Positions 24,096 through 31,982 of a DNA stretch of 64,000 nt are shown one piece after another. Below the pieces are notes generated by a model that was not told the origin of the DNA, did no database searches, and was given only the letters and a program-made list of their open reading frames with translations. How positions within the stretch are numbered: position 1 is the first letter of the stretch; each line of letters opens with the position of its first letter. The DNA comes from Deltaproteobacteria bacterium (GTDB lineage: Bacteria > Desulfobacterota > Desulfuromonadia > Geobacterales > Pseudopelobacteraceae), in assembly GCA_021780495.1 (NCBI GenBank), contig JAJXYO010000026.1, positions 1-64,000 on the forward strand, read 5' to 3'. A program made the translations under genes and the position numbers.

Positions 24096-25082
24096 TCAGT
24101 ATCTCCCGCTCATAACATCCTTGACGGCCTGCCGGATGGTCTCAGCCTGAGGAATACAGGTCTTCTCGATCTTGCGCGAATAGGGCATGGGCACATCCAG
24201 GCCGGATACCCGTTTGACCGGGGCCTGGAGCAGATCGAAGCAGGCGTCGTAGATCCGGGAGGCGATCTCGGCCCCCAGACCGCAGGTGCGCCAGCATTCC
24301 TCGACCACCACGACCCGGCCGCTCTTCTTGACCGAGGCCACGATCGTCTCCGTATCCAGCGGGGCCAGACTGCGCAGGTCAACGACTTCGCAGGAAACAC
24401 CTTCTCCGGCCAGTTCTTCCGCCGCCTGCAGGGCCAGGATCGTCATGCGGCCGTAGCCGACGACCGTGACCTGATCGCCGCTGCGTGCGACGCGGGCCTT
24501 TCCGATGGGCACCAGGAATTCCGGATCCTCCGGCACCTCGCCCTTGCTGTTGTAGAGCAGTTCGTGCTCCAGGAAGACCACCGGGTTGTTGTCGCGGATG
24601 GCGCTCTTCAAGAGCCCCTTGGCATCGGCCGGCGTGGCGGGGTAGAGCACGTGCATGCCGGGGCAGTGCATGAAATAGGTCTCCAGGCTCTGGGAATGCT
24701 GGGCGCCCAGCTGGCTGCCGCCGCCGCCCGGCATGCGGATCGTCATCGGCAGGAAGGTCTGGCCGCCGAACATGGAGCGGATCTTGGCCATGTGGTTGAC
24801 GATCTGGTCCATGGCCAGCAGGGCGAAGTTGACCGTCATCAGCTCGGCCACCGGCCTCAGGCCGCCCATGGCCGCCCCGACCGATACGCCGATGATCGTG
24901 TTCTCGGAGATGGGGGTGTCTCTGACCCGCTCCTCGCCGAACTCGGCCAACAGGCCGCGTGTGACCTTGAACGAGCCCTCGTACAGGGCCACGTCCTCGC
25001 CCAGTACGAATACCGACGGGTCATGGCGCATCTCTTCCTTCAGGGCCAGATTGAGTGCATCCCGATAGGTCATTTCAGACAT
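24096..25082 (-). CDS. pdhB: Pyruvate dehydrogenase E1 component, beta subunit
   Basis: The 328-residue beta subunit of the thiamine-diphosphate E1 decarboxylase. Family segments include MTYRDALNLALKEEMRHD at the start, VFVLGEDVALYEG, RVRDTPISENTIIGVSVGAAMGG and the C-terminal SGLDVPMPYSRKIE. ATG 25082 overlaps the pdhA end by eight bases and uses GGAGG within the pdhA terminus. A nested inverted repeat separates it from pdhC. The pair could also serve an acetoin or branched-chain complex, but no acetoin genes are near. Confidence 0.9.
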   Translation of the reverse strand: MSEMTYRDALNLALKEEMRHDPSVFVLGEDVALYEGSFKVTRGLLAEFGEERVRDTPISENTIIGVSVGAAMGGLRPVAELMTVNFALLAMDQIVNHMAKIRSMFGGQTFLPMTIRMPGGGGSQLGAQHSQSLETYFMHCPGMHVLYPATPADAKGLLKSAIRDNNPVVFLEHELLYNSKGEVPEDPEFLVPIGKARVARSGDQVTVVGYGRMTILALQAAEELAGEGVSCEVVDLRSLAPLDTETIVASVKKSGRVVVVEECWRTCGLGAEIASRIYDACFDLLQAPVKRVSGLDVPMPYSRKIEKTCIPQAETIRQAVKDVMSGRY

Positions 25083-26052
25083 AGATATCCTCCCACACGG
25101 TGCTGTCTTCCGGCCAGGGCGATTCCTCGGCAAATTTCACCGCCGCTTCCACGGTTGCCCGGCAGCGCGTCTCGATGGCATCCAGTTGTTCACGGGTCGC
25201 GATGCTCTCATCCAGCAGCTGCCTGGCATAGTTGGGCAACGGGTCGCGGGCCTTCCAAACCTCATGTTCGGCCGCGGAGCGGTATTTGGCCGGATCGGCC
25301 ATGGAATGTCCGCGGAAACGATAGGTGGTAGCCTCGATGAAGTAGGGATGGCCGCTTTCCCGCACCTTCTCGGTGGCATATTTGACCGCCTTGTAAACGG
25401 CGATCACATCCATGCCGTCAACCTTTTCGGAGGGGATGTCGTAGCCGCAGGTGCGTTTGTGGATGGAGGCCAGGGCCGATGAACGATGGACCTCGGTGCC
25501 GATGCCGTAGAAGTTGTTCTCGCAGACGAACAGCACCGGCAGATGCCAGAGTTGGGCCCAGTTGAGGGATTCGTGGAAGGTGCCCTGGTTGACCGCGCCG
25601 TCGCCGAAGAAGCAAGCGGCGATGCGCTCCTCGCCCCGGTACTGCGCGGCAAAGGCCAGGCCGACCGAGATCGGGAACTGGCCCCCGACGATGGCGTAGC
25701 CGCCCATGAAATTGAGGCTGGGGTCGAACAGGTGCATGGAGCCCCCCTTGCCCTTGCAGATGCCGGTGGCCTTGCCGAACAGCTCGGCCATGACCCGTTT
25801 GGGATCGGCGCCGCGCACGATGGCCTGGGCATGTTCGCGGTAGGCCGAGAGGATGTAGTCGTCCTTGTGCAGTCCGGCAGTCGCCCCGACAGCGACCGCC
25901 TCCTGCCCGCTGTACAGGTGCAGGAAACCGGTAATATGGCCCTTGGCATACTGTTCGGCGCAACTCTCCTCAAATTCCCTGGAAAGGAACATCTGCTCGT
26001 ACAGTTTCAGGAGTTCCTGGTCCGGCAATACCATGCGTAATCTGGTTTGCAT
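25075..26052 (-). CDS. pdhA: Pyruvate dehydrogenase E1 component, alpha subunit
   Basis: The 325-residue alpha subunit binds thiamine diphosphate and Mg2+ through the motif GDGAVNQGTFHESLNWAQLW...ENN. RYRGEE, FRGHSMADPAKYR (phosphorylation-loop region in homologues) and GKGGSMHLFD are also conserved. ATG 26052 is chosen because GGAGGA lies four bases before it; an in-frame ATG 12 bases earlier overlaps that site. First gene of the pdhA-pdhB-pdhC operon, divergent from the arginine-to-proline operon. Confidence 0.92.
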   Translation of the reverse strand: MQTRLRMVLPDQELLKLYEQMFLSREFEESCAEQYAKGHITGFLHLYSGQEAVAVGATAGLHKDDYILSAYREHAQAIVRGADPKRVMAELFGKATGICKGKGGSMHLFDPSLNFMGGYAIVGGQFPISVGLAFAAQYRGEERIAACFFGDGAVNQGTFHESLNWAQLWHLPVLFVCENNFYGIGTEVHRSSALASIHKRTCGYDIPSEKVDGMDVIAVYKAVKYATEKVRESGHPYFIEATTYRFRGHSMADPAKYRSAAEHEVWKARDPLPNYARQLLDESIATREQLDAIETRCRATVEAAVKFAEESPWPEDSTVWEDIYV

Positions 26053-26174
26053 GTTCTCCTCCATGGGCTGTAATTTCAGACAAGACCTCCGGGGTTTTCC
26101 GAATCCTCGAAGGTCTGTGATATTGGCAGCAGAACTCGTTACAATATGGATGCTGAGCCAACATGGCACATCTC

Positions 26175-26203
26175 TTGACAAGTCTACCACAAGGCTGTTT
26201 ACT
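26175..26203 (+). promoter_or_regulatory. Candidate sigma-70 promoter of the arginine-to-proline operon
   Basis: A perfect TTGACA (26175-26180) is followed after 17 bases by TTTACT (26198-26203, four of six matches), 75 bases before the start codon of the ornithine cyclodeaminase gene. Confidence 0.5.
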
Positions 26204-26278
26204 TGATAACAGATAGTTGTTCACGCATCCGGAAATTCTATGCCACGCCTGCCGCGTTCGATTGCCAGGAGGTCAACC

Positions 26279-27364
26279 ATGTCGATCATACCTGCCTATA
26301 CCCCCCCTGATTTTTCCCGGCCCGCCCTGCAGGCGGCACCGAGCGTGCGTATTGAAACCGCCAGCGCTGACGGGGTTGTGCCCGATGGTTTTCATGCCAC
26401 CTCCAACCATCCCGAGTACGTTCATGTGGGGGGTGGTCAGTGGCTGCTGGCCCGGGAAAGCCGCATGGATGCGGCCATGGTCCTGAACGGGAGGAGCCTG
26501 GAGGTCGTTGAGCCGCGACTGGTCAGAGCGGGCGATCAGGTGGTGCTTGGCAGGAGCGAAAACGGCGAAGACGGCATCTTCGTCCATACGACCGGGTTCG
26601 GTCCGCCCGGAGAGGTTGGCGGCAAGTTTGCCTTCCGTACCCGCGGAAGCAGGGAAACCCCTTTCTCCCGCTCGTATGATGAGCTGTACAGCGTGCTGCG
26701 GCATGACCGTCAAGAGGGTTATATCGTCTGGGTGCTGGGCCCGGCTGTGGCCTTCGACCGGGACAGCCGCGATGCCATGGCGTATGTGATCGAACAGGGT
26801 TACTGCCAGGCCCTGCTGGCCGGCAATGCCCTGGCTACGCACGATCTGGAAGCGGCCCGCTTCCGCACCGGCCTGGGTCAGGATATCTATACCCAATCCA
26901 TCCAGGCCGGCGGTCACTACAATCACCTGGATATACTCAATCTGGTGCGGCGGCACGGTTCCATCCCCCGGGCTATCCGGGAGTTGGGCCTGGTTGACGG
27001 TATCATACCGGCCTGCGAACGCCGGCAGGTGCCCTATGTGCTGGCCGGTTCCATACGTGATGACGGCCCGCTGCCCGGTGTCATCAGCGATTGCTATCAG
27101 GCCCAGGACGCCATGCGCGTCCATGCCCGCCGGGCAACCACGGTGATTGCATTGGCTACGCAACTGCATTCAATCGCTTTTGGCAATATGCTGCCGGGAT
27201 ATCAGGTCCTGCCGGATGAAACGGTGCGTCCGGTCTTCTTTTATGTGGTGGACATGACGGAGTTCAGTGTCGATAAGCTGGCCAATCGTGGCTCGTCGCA
27301 GGCTGTGCCGATCCTGACCAATGCCCAGGATTTCATGGTCAATCTGCGGCATAACCTGGAGTGA
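26279..27364 (+). CDS. TIGR00300/LOR-SDH-type ornithine cyclodeaminase
   Basis: A 361-residue protein matching the TIGR00300 family. Its N-terminal LOR/SDH domain has VPDGFHATSNHPEYVHVGGG and MDAAMVL; the C-terminal domain has GGHYNHLDILNLVRRHGS and YVLAGSIRDDGPLPGV, suggesting nucleotide binding. In the characterised archaeal enzyme and in cyanobacterial AgrE this domain converts ornithine to proline and ammonia. Arginase follows immediately, which supports that role here. ATG 26279 has AGGAGGT five bases upstream; the ATG at 26240 has none. Before characterisation such genes were listed as hypothetical. Confidence 0.78.
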   Translation: MSIIPAYTPPDFSRPALQAAPSVRIETASADGVVPDGFHATSNHPEYVHVGGGQWLLARESRMDAAMVLNGRSLEVVEPRLVRAGDQVVLGRSENGEDGIFVHTTGFGPPGEVGGKFAFRTRGSRETPFSRSYDELYSVLRHDRQEGYIVWVLGPAVAFDRDSRDAMAYVIEQGYCQALLAGNALATHDLEAARFRTGLGQDIYTQSIQAGGHYNHLDILNLVRRHGSIPRAIRELGLVDGIIPACERRQVPYVLAGSIRDDGPLPGVISDCYQAQDAMRVHARRATTVIALATQLHSIAFGNMLPGYQVLPDETVRPVFFYVVDMTEFSVDKLANRGSSQAVPILTNAQDFMVNLRHNLE

Positions 27365-27387
27365 GGGCGGAAGTGAAGGTGAGGGGT

Positions 27388-28278
27388 ATGAACAAGGCGA
27401 TTCGCATCATCGGCGTACCGTTGGATTTGGGGCAGAACAAGCGCGGCGTGGATATGGGGCCTGCGGCCCTGCGCTACGCCGGGTTGGCAGCCAGTCTGGC
27501 GGAGCTGGGCTACCTGGTTCACGATACCGGCGATATCCTGGTACCGATCCGGGAGACGGTTTCACAGGAGGCCGGCCGGCATTATCTGCCCTCTATCCGC
27601 ACAGTCTGTCGCGATGTGTACGCAGCTGCGCGGCTGGCGGTGACAGAGGGGCAGATCCCGGTTTGTATTGGCGGTGATCATACGCTGGCCATCGGATCCA
27701 TCGGCGGTTGCAGCCATGCGGAACCGGCCGGTCTGATCTGGATCGATGCCCATGGCGACTTCAATACCCCGCAGACGACGCTCACCAACAACATCCACGG
27801 CATGACCCTGGCCGTGCTGATGGGCGACGGTTATCCCGAGTTGATCGATATAGGTCGTCCCGGGCCCAAACTGCGGGCCGAGGATGTGGTGATGATCGGC
27901 ATCCGGGATCTGGACCCGCTGGAACGGGGCCGGCTGCGGGAGAGCGGCATCACGGCCTATACCATGCGCGAGATCGACGAACGCGGCATCAGTGCCGTTA
28001 CCCGTGAGGCGTTGGAACGGCTGGAGCACCATGAACGGCTGCACGTAAGTCTCGATATGGATGCCCTTGATCCCCAGGCCGGGCCCGGAGTCGGCACCCT
28101 CTCACCCGGCGGCCTCAGCTACCGCGAAGGGCAGGTGATGATGGAGATCATCGCCGACTCGGGCCGCTGCTCGGCCCTGGATATCGTCGAGATCAACCCG
28201 ATCTTCGACCAACAGAACCGGACCGCACAGCTGGCGGTGGAGCTGAGCGCCTCACTGTTTGGGAAGAGGATCCTGTAA
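27388..28278 (+). CDS. rocF: Arginase
   Basis: Arginase hydrolyses arginine to ornithine and urea with a binuclear manganese centre. All metal motifs are present in the 296 residues: GGDHT, DAHGDFNTP and SLDMDALDPQAGPGVGT. The N-terminus IIGVPLDLGQNKRGVDMGP is diagnostic of arginases as opposed to agmatinases. ATG 27388 is chosen with AGGTGA upstream; GTG 27361 would also be in frame and overlap the upstream stop. Its product feeds the upstream enzyme, so the pair would run arginine to proline. Confidence 0.92.
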   Translation: MNKAIRIIGVPLDLGQNKRGVDMGPAALRYAGLAASLAELGYLVHDTGDILVPIRETVSQEAGRHYLPSIRTVCRDVYAAARLAVTEGQIPVCIGGDHTLAIGSIGGCSHAEPAGLIWIDAHGDFNTPQTTLTNNIHGMTLAVLMGDGYPELIDIGRPGPKLRAEDVVMIGIRDLDPLERGRLRESGITAYTMREIDERGISAVTREALERLEHHERLHVSLDMDALDPQAGPGVGTLSPGGLSYREGQVMMEIIADSGRCSALDIVEINPIFDQQNRTAQLAVELSASLFGKRIL

Positions 28279-28300
28279 GTCTCTGGAAAGGTGGTAACCG

Positions 28301-28738
28301 ATGTCATACTATACCGTAACCTGCAATTCCTGCGGGGCAATTAACAGGATTCCTGCCGATAAACAGGGCCGCACAGGACGGTGCGGCACATGCCGTGCCA
28401 CCCTGCTGCCGATGTATTATCAGCCCCAGCCGCTCAACGACCGGACCTTTGACGCGTTTGTCACAGGATACCCCGGACCGGTCCTGATTGAATTCTGGGC
28501 GCCTTCGTGACCGCACTGTATCTCATTCGCACCGGCGGTGCGAACCGTGGCGGAACAACTGGCGGGAAAAACGGTCGTCGTTCAGGTGAACACTCAGGAC
28601 AATCCACTCTTGGCGGGCCGCTTTGGTGTGCGCGGCATACCGGTGGTGTATCTACAGCGAAACGGCAGGATTGTGGATCAACTGGCAGGGGCCCAGACGG
28701 CGGCAGCGCTGCTGGCGTGGTTCAGGCGGTGGGTGTAG
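28301..28738 (+). CDS. Selenocysteine-containing TrxC-like thioredoxin (in-frame TGA 28508-28510)
   Basis: Two parts in the same frame, split by TGA at codon 70, form one 145-residue thioredoxin 2-type protein. The N-terminus is a TrxC zinc ribbon with cysteines at 8, 11, 28 and 31 and the AINRIP signature. Next come VLIEFWAPS, the TGA, then PHCISFAPAVRTVAEQL, VQVNTQDNPLLAGRFGVRGIPVVY and NGRIVDQLAGA. Against TrxC (FWAPWCGPC) the TGA falls exactly on the first catalytic cysteine, giving UPHC. A perfect hairpin follows at SECIS distance. It starts 22 bases after arginase. The alternative is a pseudogene with one nonsense change, but no other damage is seen. Confidence 0.82.
28526..28544 (+). 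promoter_or_regulatory. Putative bacterial SECIS hairpin
   Basis: TTCGCACC (28526-28533) and GGTGCGAA (28537-28544) form a perfect 8-bp stem around GGC, starting 15 bases after the in-frame TGA. Bacterial SECIS elements lie within the coding sequence just downstream of UGA with a G-containing tip at about this distance. The tip sequence was not matched to a defined consensus. Confidence 0.65.
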
Positions 28739-29535
28739 TCTGCAAAGAGCTGAGCCCGAGTTTGTACGTTTTTGTCGGATGTGTAGCCCTGACCATTACT
28801 TTCCCTCTCTTACCTCAAGCCTGGTAATCCATTTTTCTCTGAAATGGCTTTTATCATGGTGCAAATTATCGCCCGCATTCTGACCGGGTCCGTCTCGTAG
28901 TCTACCAATTTATACATTATACATTCTCGCATGTTCGCCAAAGCCAAACCTCTGATAGTCCGCTTTCTCTTCTTCGGGCAATTGTTCCCGTATGGCATGT
29001 ATCTGTTGGGAATTCACTGTTTACCTTGAGCTTAACCCGGTTGCCGGTCACCTCGACAAGTCCGCAGACAAATTCCCGATTGCTGACGTGGGTATGGTTT
29101 TTCGCTGCTTGTAATCTGTTTTTACCATGCCTCGATCCTCTTCATTTTGCTGTGTGTGATGAGCCAAAGTTGCAACCTTCGTTGCATAGTGTTGTCGTTG
29201 TTGCAAAAGATGTCCAGCCCTTGTTTTATCCCAATCCGTAAGCAAAGTCGTTGTCACTGCCTGCAAAATATATTGCACAAATCTCATGAAGCTATTTGGA
29301 TGTTTTTTGCGTATGTAACTGTTTTTACAATAGTTATTTGTTTTTGGTATAGACACTGCTGAGGTGGTAGGAGACACGTTGGGCGCGTTTTGGCGTTCAG
29401 AGGGAATGGAATGCAATGAGCCTGAGTGTATTCATGAAAATGGAGGAGAAGGGTGGTGAGGGATTAACAAGAAACGTGGAGAGTGTCACTTGGGAACTTG
29501 AGGCAATTTCACAACCTTCGGACAAGGAGTAAGAC
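28739..29535. other. Long intergenic region with a possible decayed minus-strand gene
   Basis: Nearly 800 bases. On the minus strand between about 29130 and 28810, protein-like reading is found in three successive frames (HVSNREFVCGLVEVTGNR, then REQLPEEEKADYQRFGFGE, then YKLVDYETDPVRMRAI), each broken by a frame change, as in a decayed gene. The rest, up to the ribosome site of the next gene, shows no feature I can name. Confidence 0.35.
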
Positions 29536-31815
29536 ATGAAAAATCACGTATTGTACCATCAGTTTGCCGTCATACTCATGCTGGCGGTAATGACCATGGT
29601 CGGTTGCAGTGGTGGAGGTGGAGGTGGAGGTGGAGGGACGACAGGGATTAGCGGAGTCGCTGGGGTAAGCAAAGGGGTCGTTACCCAACAGGGAGGTGCC
29701 ACTGTTGTCAACGGGGTGACATTTGACACCACCACCGCCACGATCACCATGGAGGACCCCGCTGATACAGCACTCAAGACCGGCATGGTCGTCACCGTCA
29801 AAGGGATATACAGCGACAGCACCCATGCTAAGGCGACCAGTATTACCTTCAGTGACAGCCTGAAGGGACCGGTTGCAGCATTCAGCAACATTTCAAGCTC
29901 CATGAAGGTTCTGGGCCAAACGATCAAGTTCAACTCCGCAACCGTATTCGATGGCTTTCCGACAAAAGGGACGGGCGGTGTTGCCCTGGGCCAGATGGTC
30001 CAGGTAAGCGGCTTTACCGATCCGAACGGTACCATTCAGGCAACCCGAATCGAGCGGCATCTGCCTGACTGGGCAGCGAGTACGATTGTTGAACTGAAAG
30101 GTACCATCAGCACCATGCCGAGCGCCTCCACACTCACCATAGGCGGATTGACCATCGATGCCACCGGATTGACCCTGCCTGCCGGAACTGGTGTCGGATC
30201 ATTCGTAAAGGTCGAAGGAAGGCTTGCTGCGTTTAACAGTACGACCCTCACGGCAACAAGTGTTTCGTCGTTCAAGGAGGGGGCTGAGACTGAAAGCGGG
30301 GACAGAAACCACATGGATGTGGAGGGGATTATCAGGAACCTCTCCGGAAATACCTTCATGGTGGGAGGTACACTTGTCAATGCGGGAACACTGTCACTTG
30401 CGGGGATTGCCAACGGCGTCAAGGTGGAAGTTGAGGGGGTGTTTGCCGATGGCGTGCTGATTGCCAGCAAAATAACAATAGAAAATGAGGCGTCTCCGAC
30501 GACGGTACCCGCTGCTCCTGTTGCCAGCGCGGTTGCTGGCGGCATGAACCAGGTGACCATCTCCTGGAATGGGGTCAGCGGGGCAACAGCGTACAATATC
30601 TACTGGTCGACCACCACCGGGGTGACACCGGCCACGGGGACAAAAATTGCCAATGCGGCTTCACCCTATCTGCAGACCGGTTTGACTGCCGCCACCTCGT
30701 ACTACTATGTCGTTACGGCGGTCAACAGTGTTGGTGAAAGTGCGCCGTCTGCCCAGGTATCGGCAACCACAAGCAGTTCAGCGCCAGTCCCGCCTGCTCC
30801 CATAGGCGTATCGGCGATTGGCGGCACCAATCAGGTGACCGTCTCCTGGGCTGCCGTTGCCGGCGCCACATCATACAATATCTACTGGGCGACGACTTCA
30901 GGGGTAACCCCCACTACGGGAACCAAGATTGCCAATGCAACTTCGCCCTACGTGCAGACCGGTCTGACCGCCGCCACCACGTATTTCTATGTCGTAACGG
31001 CAGCTAATGCCGCCGGAGAAGGCTCACCATCGGTCCAGGTCTCGGCCACCACCGCATCGACGTCGGTACTGCCGGCACCGACCGGAGTAACTGCTGTTGG
31101 CGGAACCGGACAGGTTAGCATCTCCTGGAACGCTGTTACCGGCGCTACCTCCTATAACATCTACTGGTCGACAACTGCCGGTGTCACCCCACTCACGGGG
31201 ACCCTGATCGCCAACGCAACCTCCCCCACTGTGCAGACCGGACTGGCGGCGTCAACCACCTATTATTATGTAGTCACGGCAGTGAATACTGCGGGTGAGA
31301 GCGCGCCGTCGACCCAGGCCTCGGCCACCACTTCGGCAACGCCGATGCCGCCGGCTGCACCGGCCGGCGTGACCGCTGTCGGCGGTACCAATCAGGTGAC
31401 CATCACATGGCCCGCAGTCAGCGGCGCGAGTTCGTACAATCTTTTCTGGTCAACGACCACCGGGGTGACTCCGGCCACGGGAACCTTGATCGCTAACGTA
31501 ACCTCCCCCTTTGTCCACACGGGGTTGGCCGCATCGACCTCCTATTTCTATGTCCTTACGGCACTTAATTCCGTTGGTTCCAGCGCCCCGTCGGCCCAGG
31601 TTGCGGCGACGACCGCCGCCCCGGCGCTTGATGGCGCGGCCCTCTATGCCGCCAACTGCGCCGGCTGCCATAACGCACTGGCAAATTCGAGCAAGCGAGG
31701 ACGGACCGCCACCCAGATCCAGACAGCGATCAATGCTAATACCGGTGGAATGGGCTTCCTGTCATTCCTGACACCTGCCCAGGTTCAGGCCATAGCCACG
31801 GCCTTGAATTTCTGA
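29536..31815 (+). CDS. Surface lipoprotein with DUF5666-like repeats, four FN3 domains and a terminal haem c site
   Basis: A 759-residue lipoprotein. The signal ends in MVGC (Cys24), followed by a nine-glycine linker. About residues 40-320 contain repeated small beta units like DUF5666 (TGMVVTVKGIYSD, GQMVQVSGFTD, GVKVEVEGVFADG). Four fibronectin type III domains of about 92 residues follow, each with SYNIYWSTT.GVTP and YYYVVTAVN. The last 55 residues are cytochrome-like with CAGCH (Cys708, Cys711, His712). Probably an outer-surface electron-transfer or adhesive protein. AAGGAG precedes ATG 29536; a strong terminator follows. Confidence 0.85.
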   Translation: MKNHVLYHQFAVILMLAVMTMVGCSGGGGGGGGGTTGISGVAGVSKGVVTQQGGATVVNGVTFDTTTATITMEDPADTALKTGMVVTVKGIYSDSTHAKATSITFSDSLKGPVAAFSNISSSMKVLGQTIKFNSATVFDGFPTKGTGGVALGQMVQVSGFTDPNGTIQATRIERHLPDWAASTIVELKGTISTMPSASTLTIGGLTIDATGLTLPAGTGVGSFVKVEGRLAAFNSTTLTATSVSSFKEGAETESGDRNHMDVEGIIRNLSGNTFMVGGTLVNAGTLSLAGIANGVKVEVEGVFADGVLIASKITIENEASPTTVPAAPVASAVAGGMNQVTISWNGVSGATAYNIYWSTTTGVTPATGTKIANAASPYLQTGLTAATSYYYVVTAVNSVGESAPSAQVSATTSSSAPVPPAPIGVSAIGGTNQVTVSWAAVAGATSYNIYWATTSGVTPTTGTKIANATSPYVQTGLTAATTYFYVVTAANAAGEGSPSVQVSATTASTSVLPAPTGVTAVGGTGQVSISWNAVTGATSYNIYWSTTAGVTPLTGTLIANATSPTVQTGLAASTTYYYVVTAVNTAGESAPSTQASATTSATPMPPAAPAGVTAVGGTNQVTITWPAVSGASSYNLFWSTTTGVTPATGTLIANVTSPFVHTGLAASTSYFYVLTALNSVGSSAPSAQVAATTAAPALDGAALYAANCAGCHNALANSSKRGRTATQIQTAINANTGGMGFLSFLTPAQVQAIATALNF
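29611..29636 (+). repeat. GGTGGA hexamer repeat coding for the glycine linker
   Basis: Four GGTGGA copies in tandem, flanked by further GGN codons, encode the poly-glycine after the lipidated cysteine. Length changes by whole hexamers would stay in frame. Confidence 0.8.
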
Positions 31816-31868
31816 TCCCGCAGCCGCGCCTGCTGAAGTCTCTTTGAGGCTTATGCCGGCCGTCTATG

Positions 31869-31904
31869 AAAAAGAGCCCCGGATTCCATCCGGGGCTCTT
31901 TTTG
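31869..31904 (+). terminator. Intrinsic terminator of the FN3 lipoprotein gene
   Basis: A perfect 15-bp stem (31869-31883 with 31889-31903) around a 5-base loop carries A and T tracts at its ends. It could also serve the minus-strand MerA-like gene, which ends at 31983. Confidence 0.92.
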
Positions 31905-31982
31905 CGTGGGGCCTACGCACTAACCCGGATAAGTGCGTACCTCAGCGGTTCAGGGGGGCAGGGATCAAGGGACTTGAGTTTT

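Noticed and set aside
26273-27169. A 298-codon minus-strand frame opposite the ornithine cyclodeaminase gene
   Set aside because: Shadow of a gene with strong family motifs; no ribosome site and no domains.
28301-28510. A separate 70-residue zinc-ribbon protein ending at TGA 28510
   Set aside because: The frame continues beyond the TGA as correct TrxC sequence, so the short form would lack the catalytic half. Read as one selenoprotein instead.
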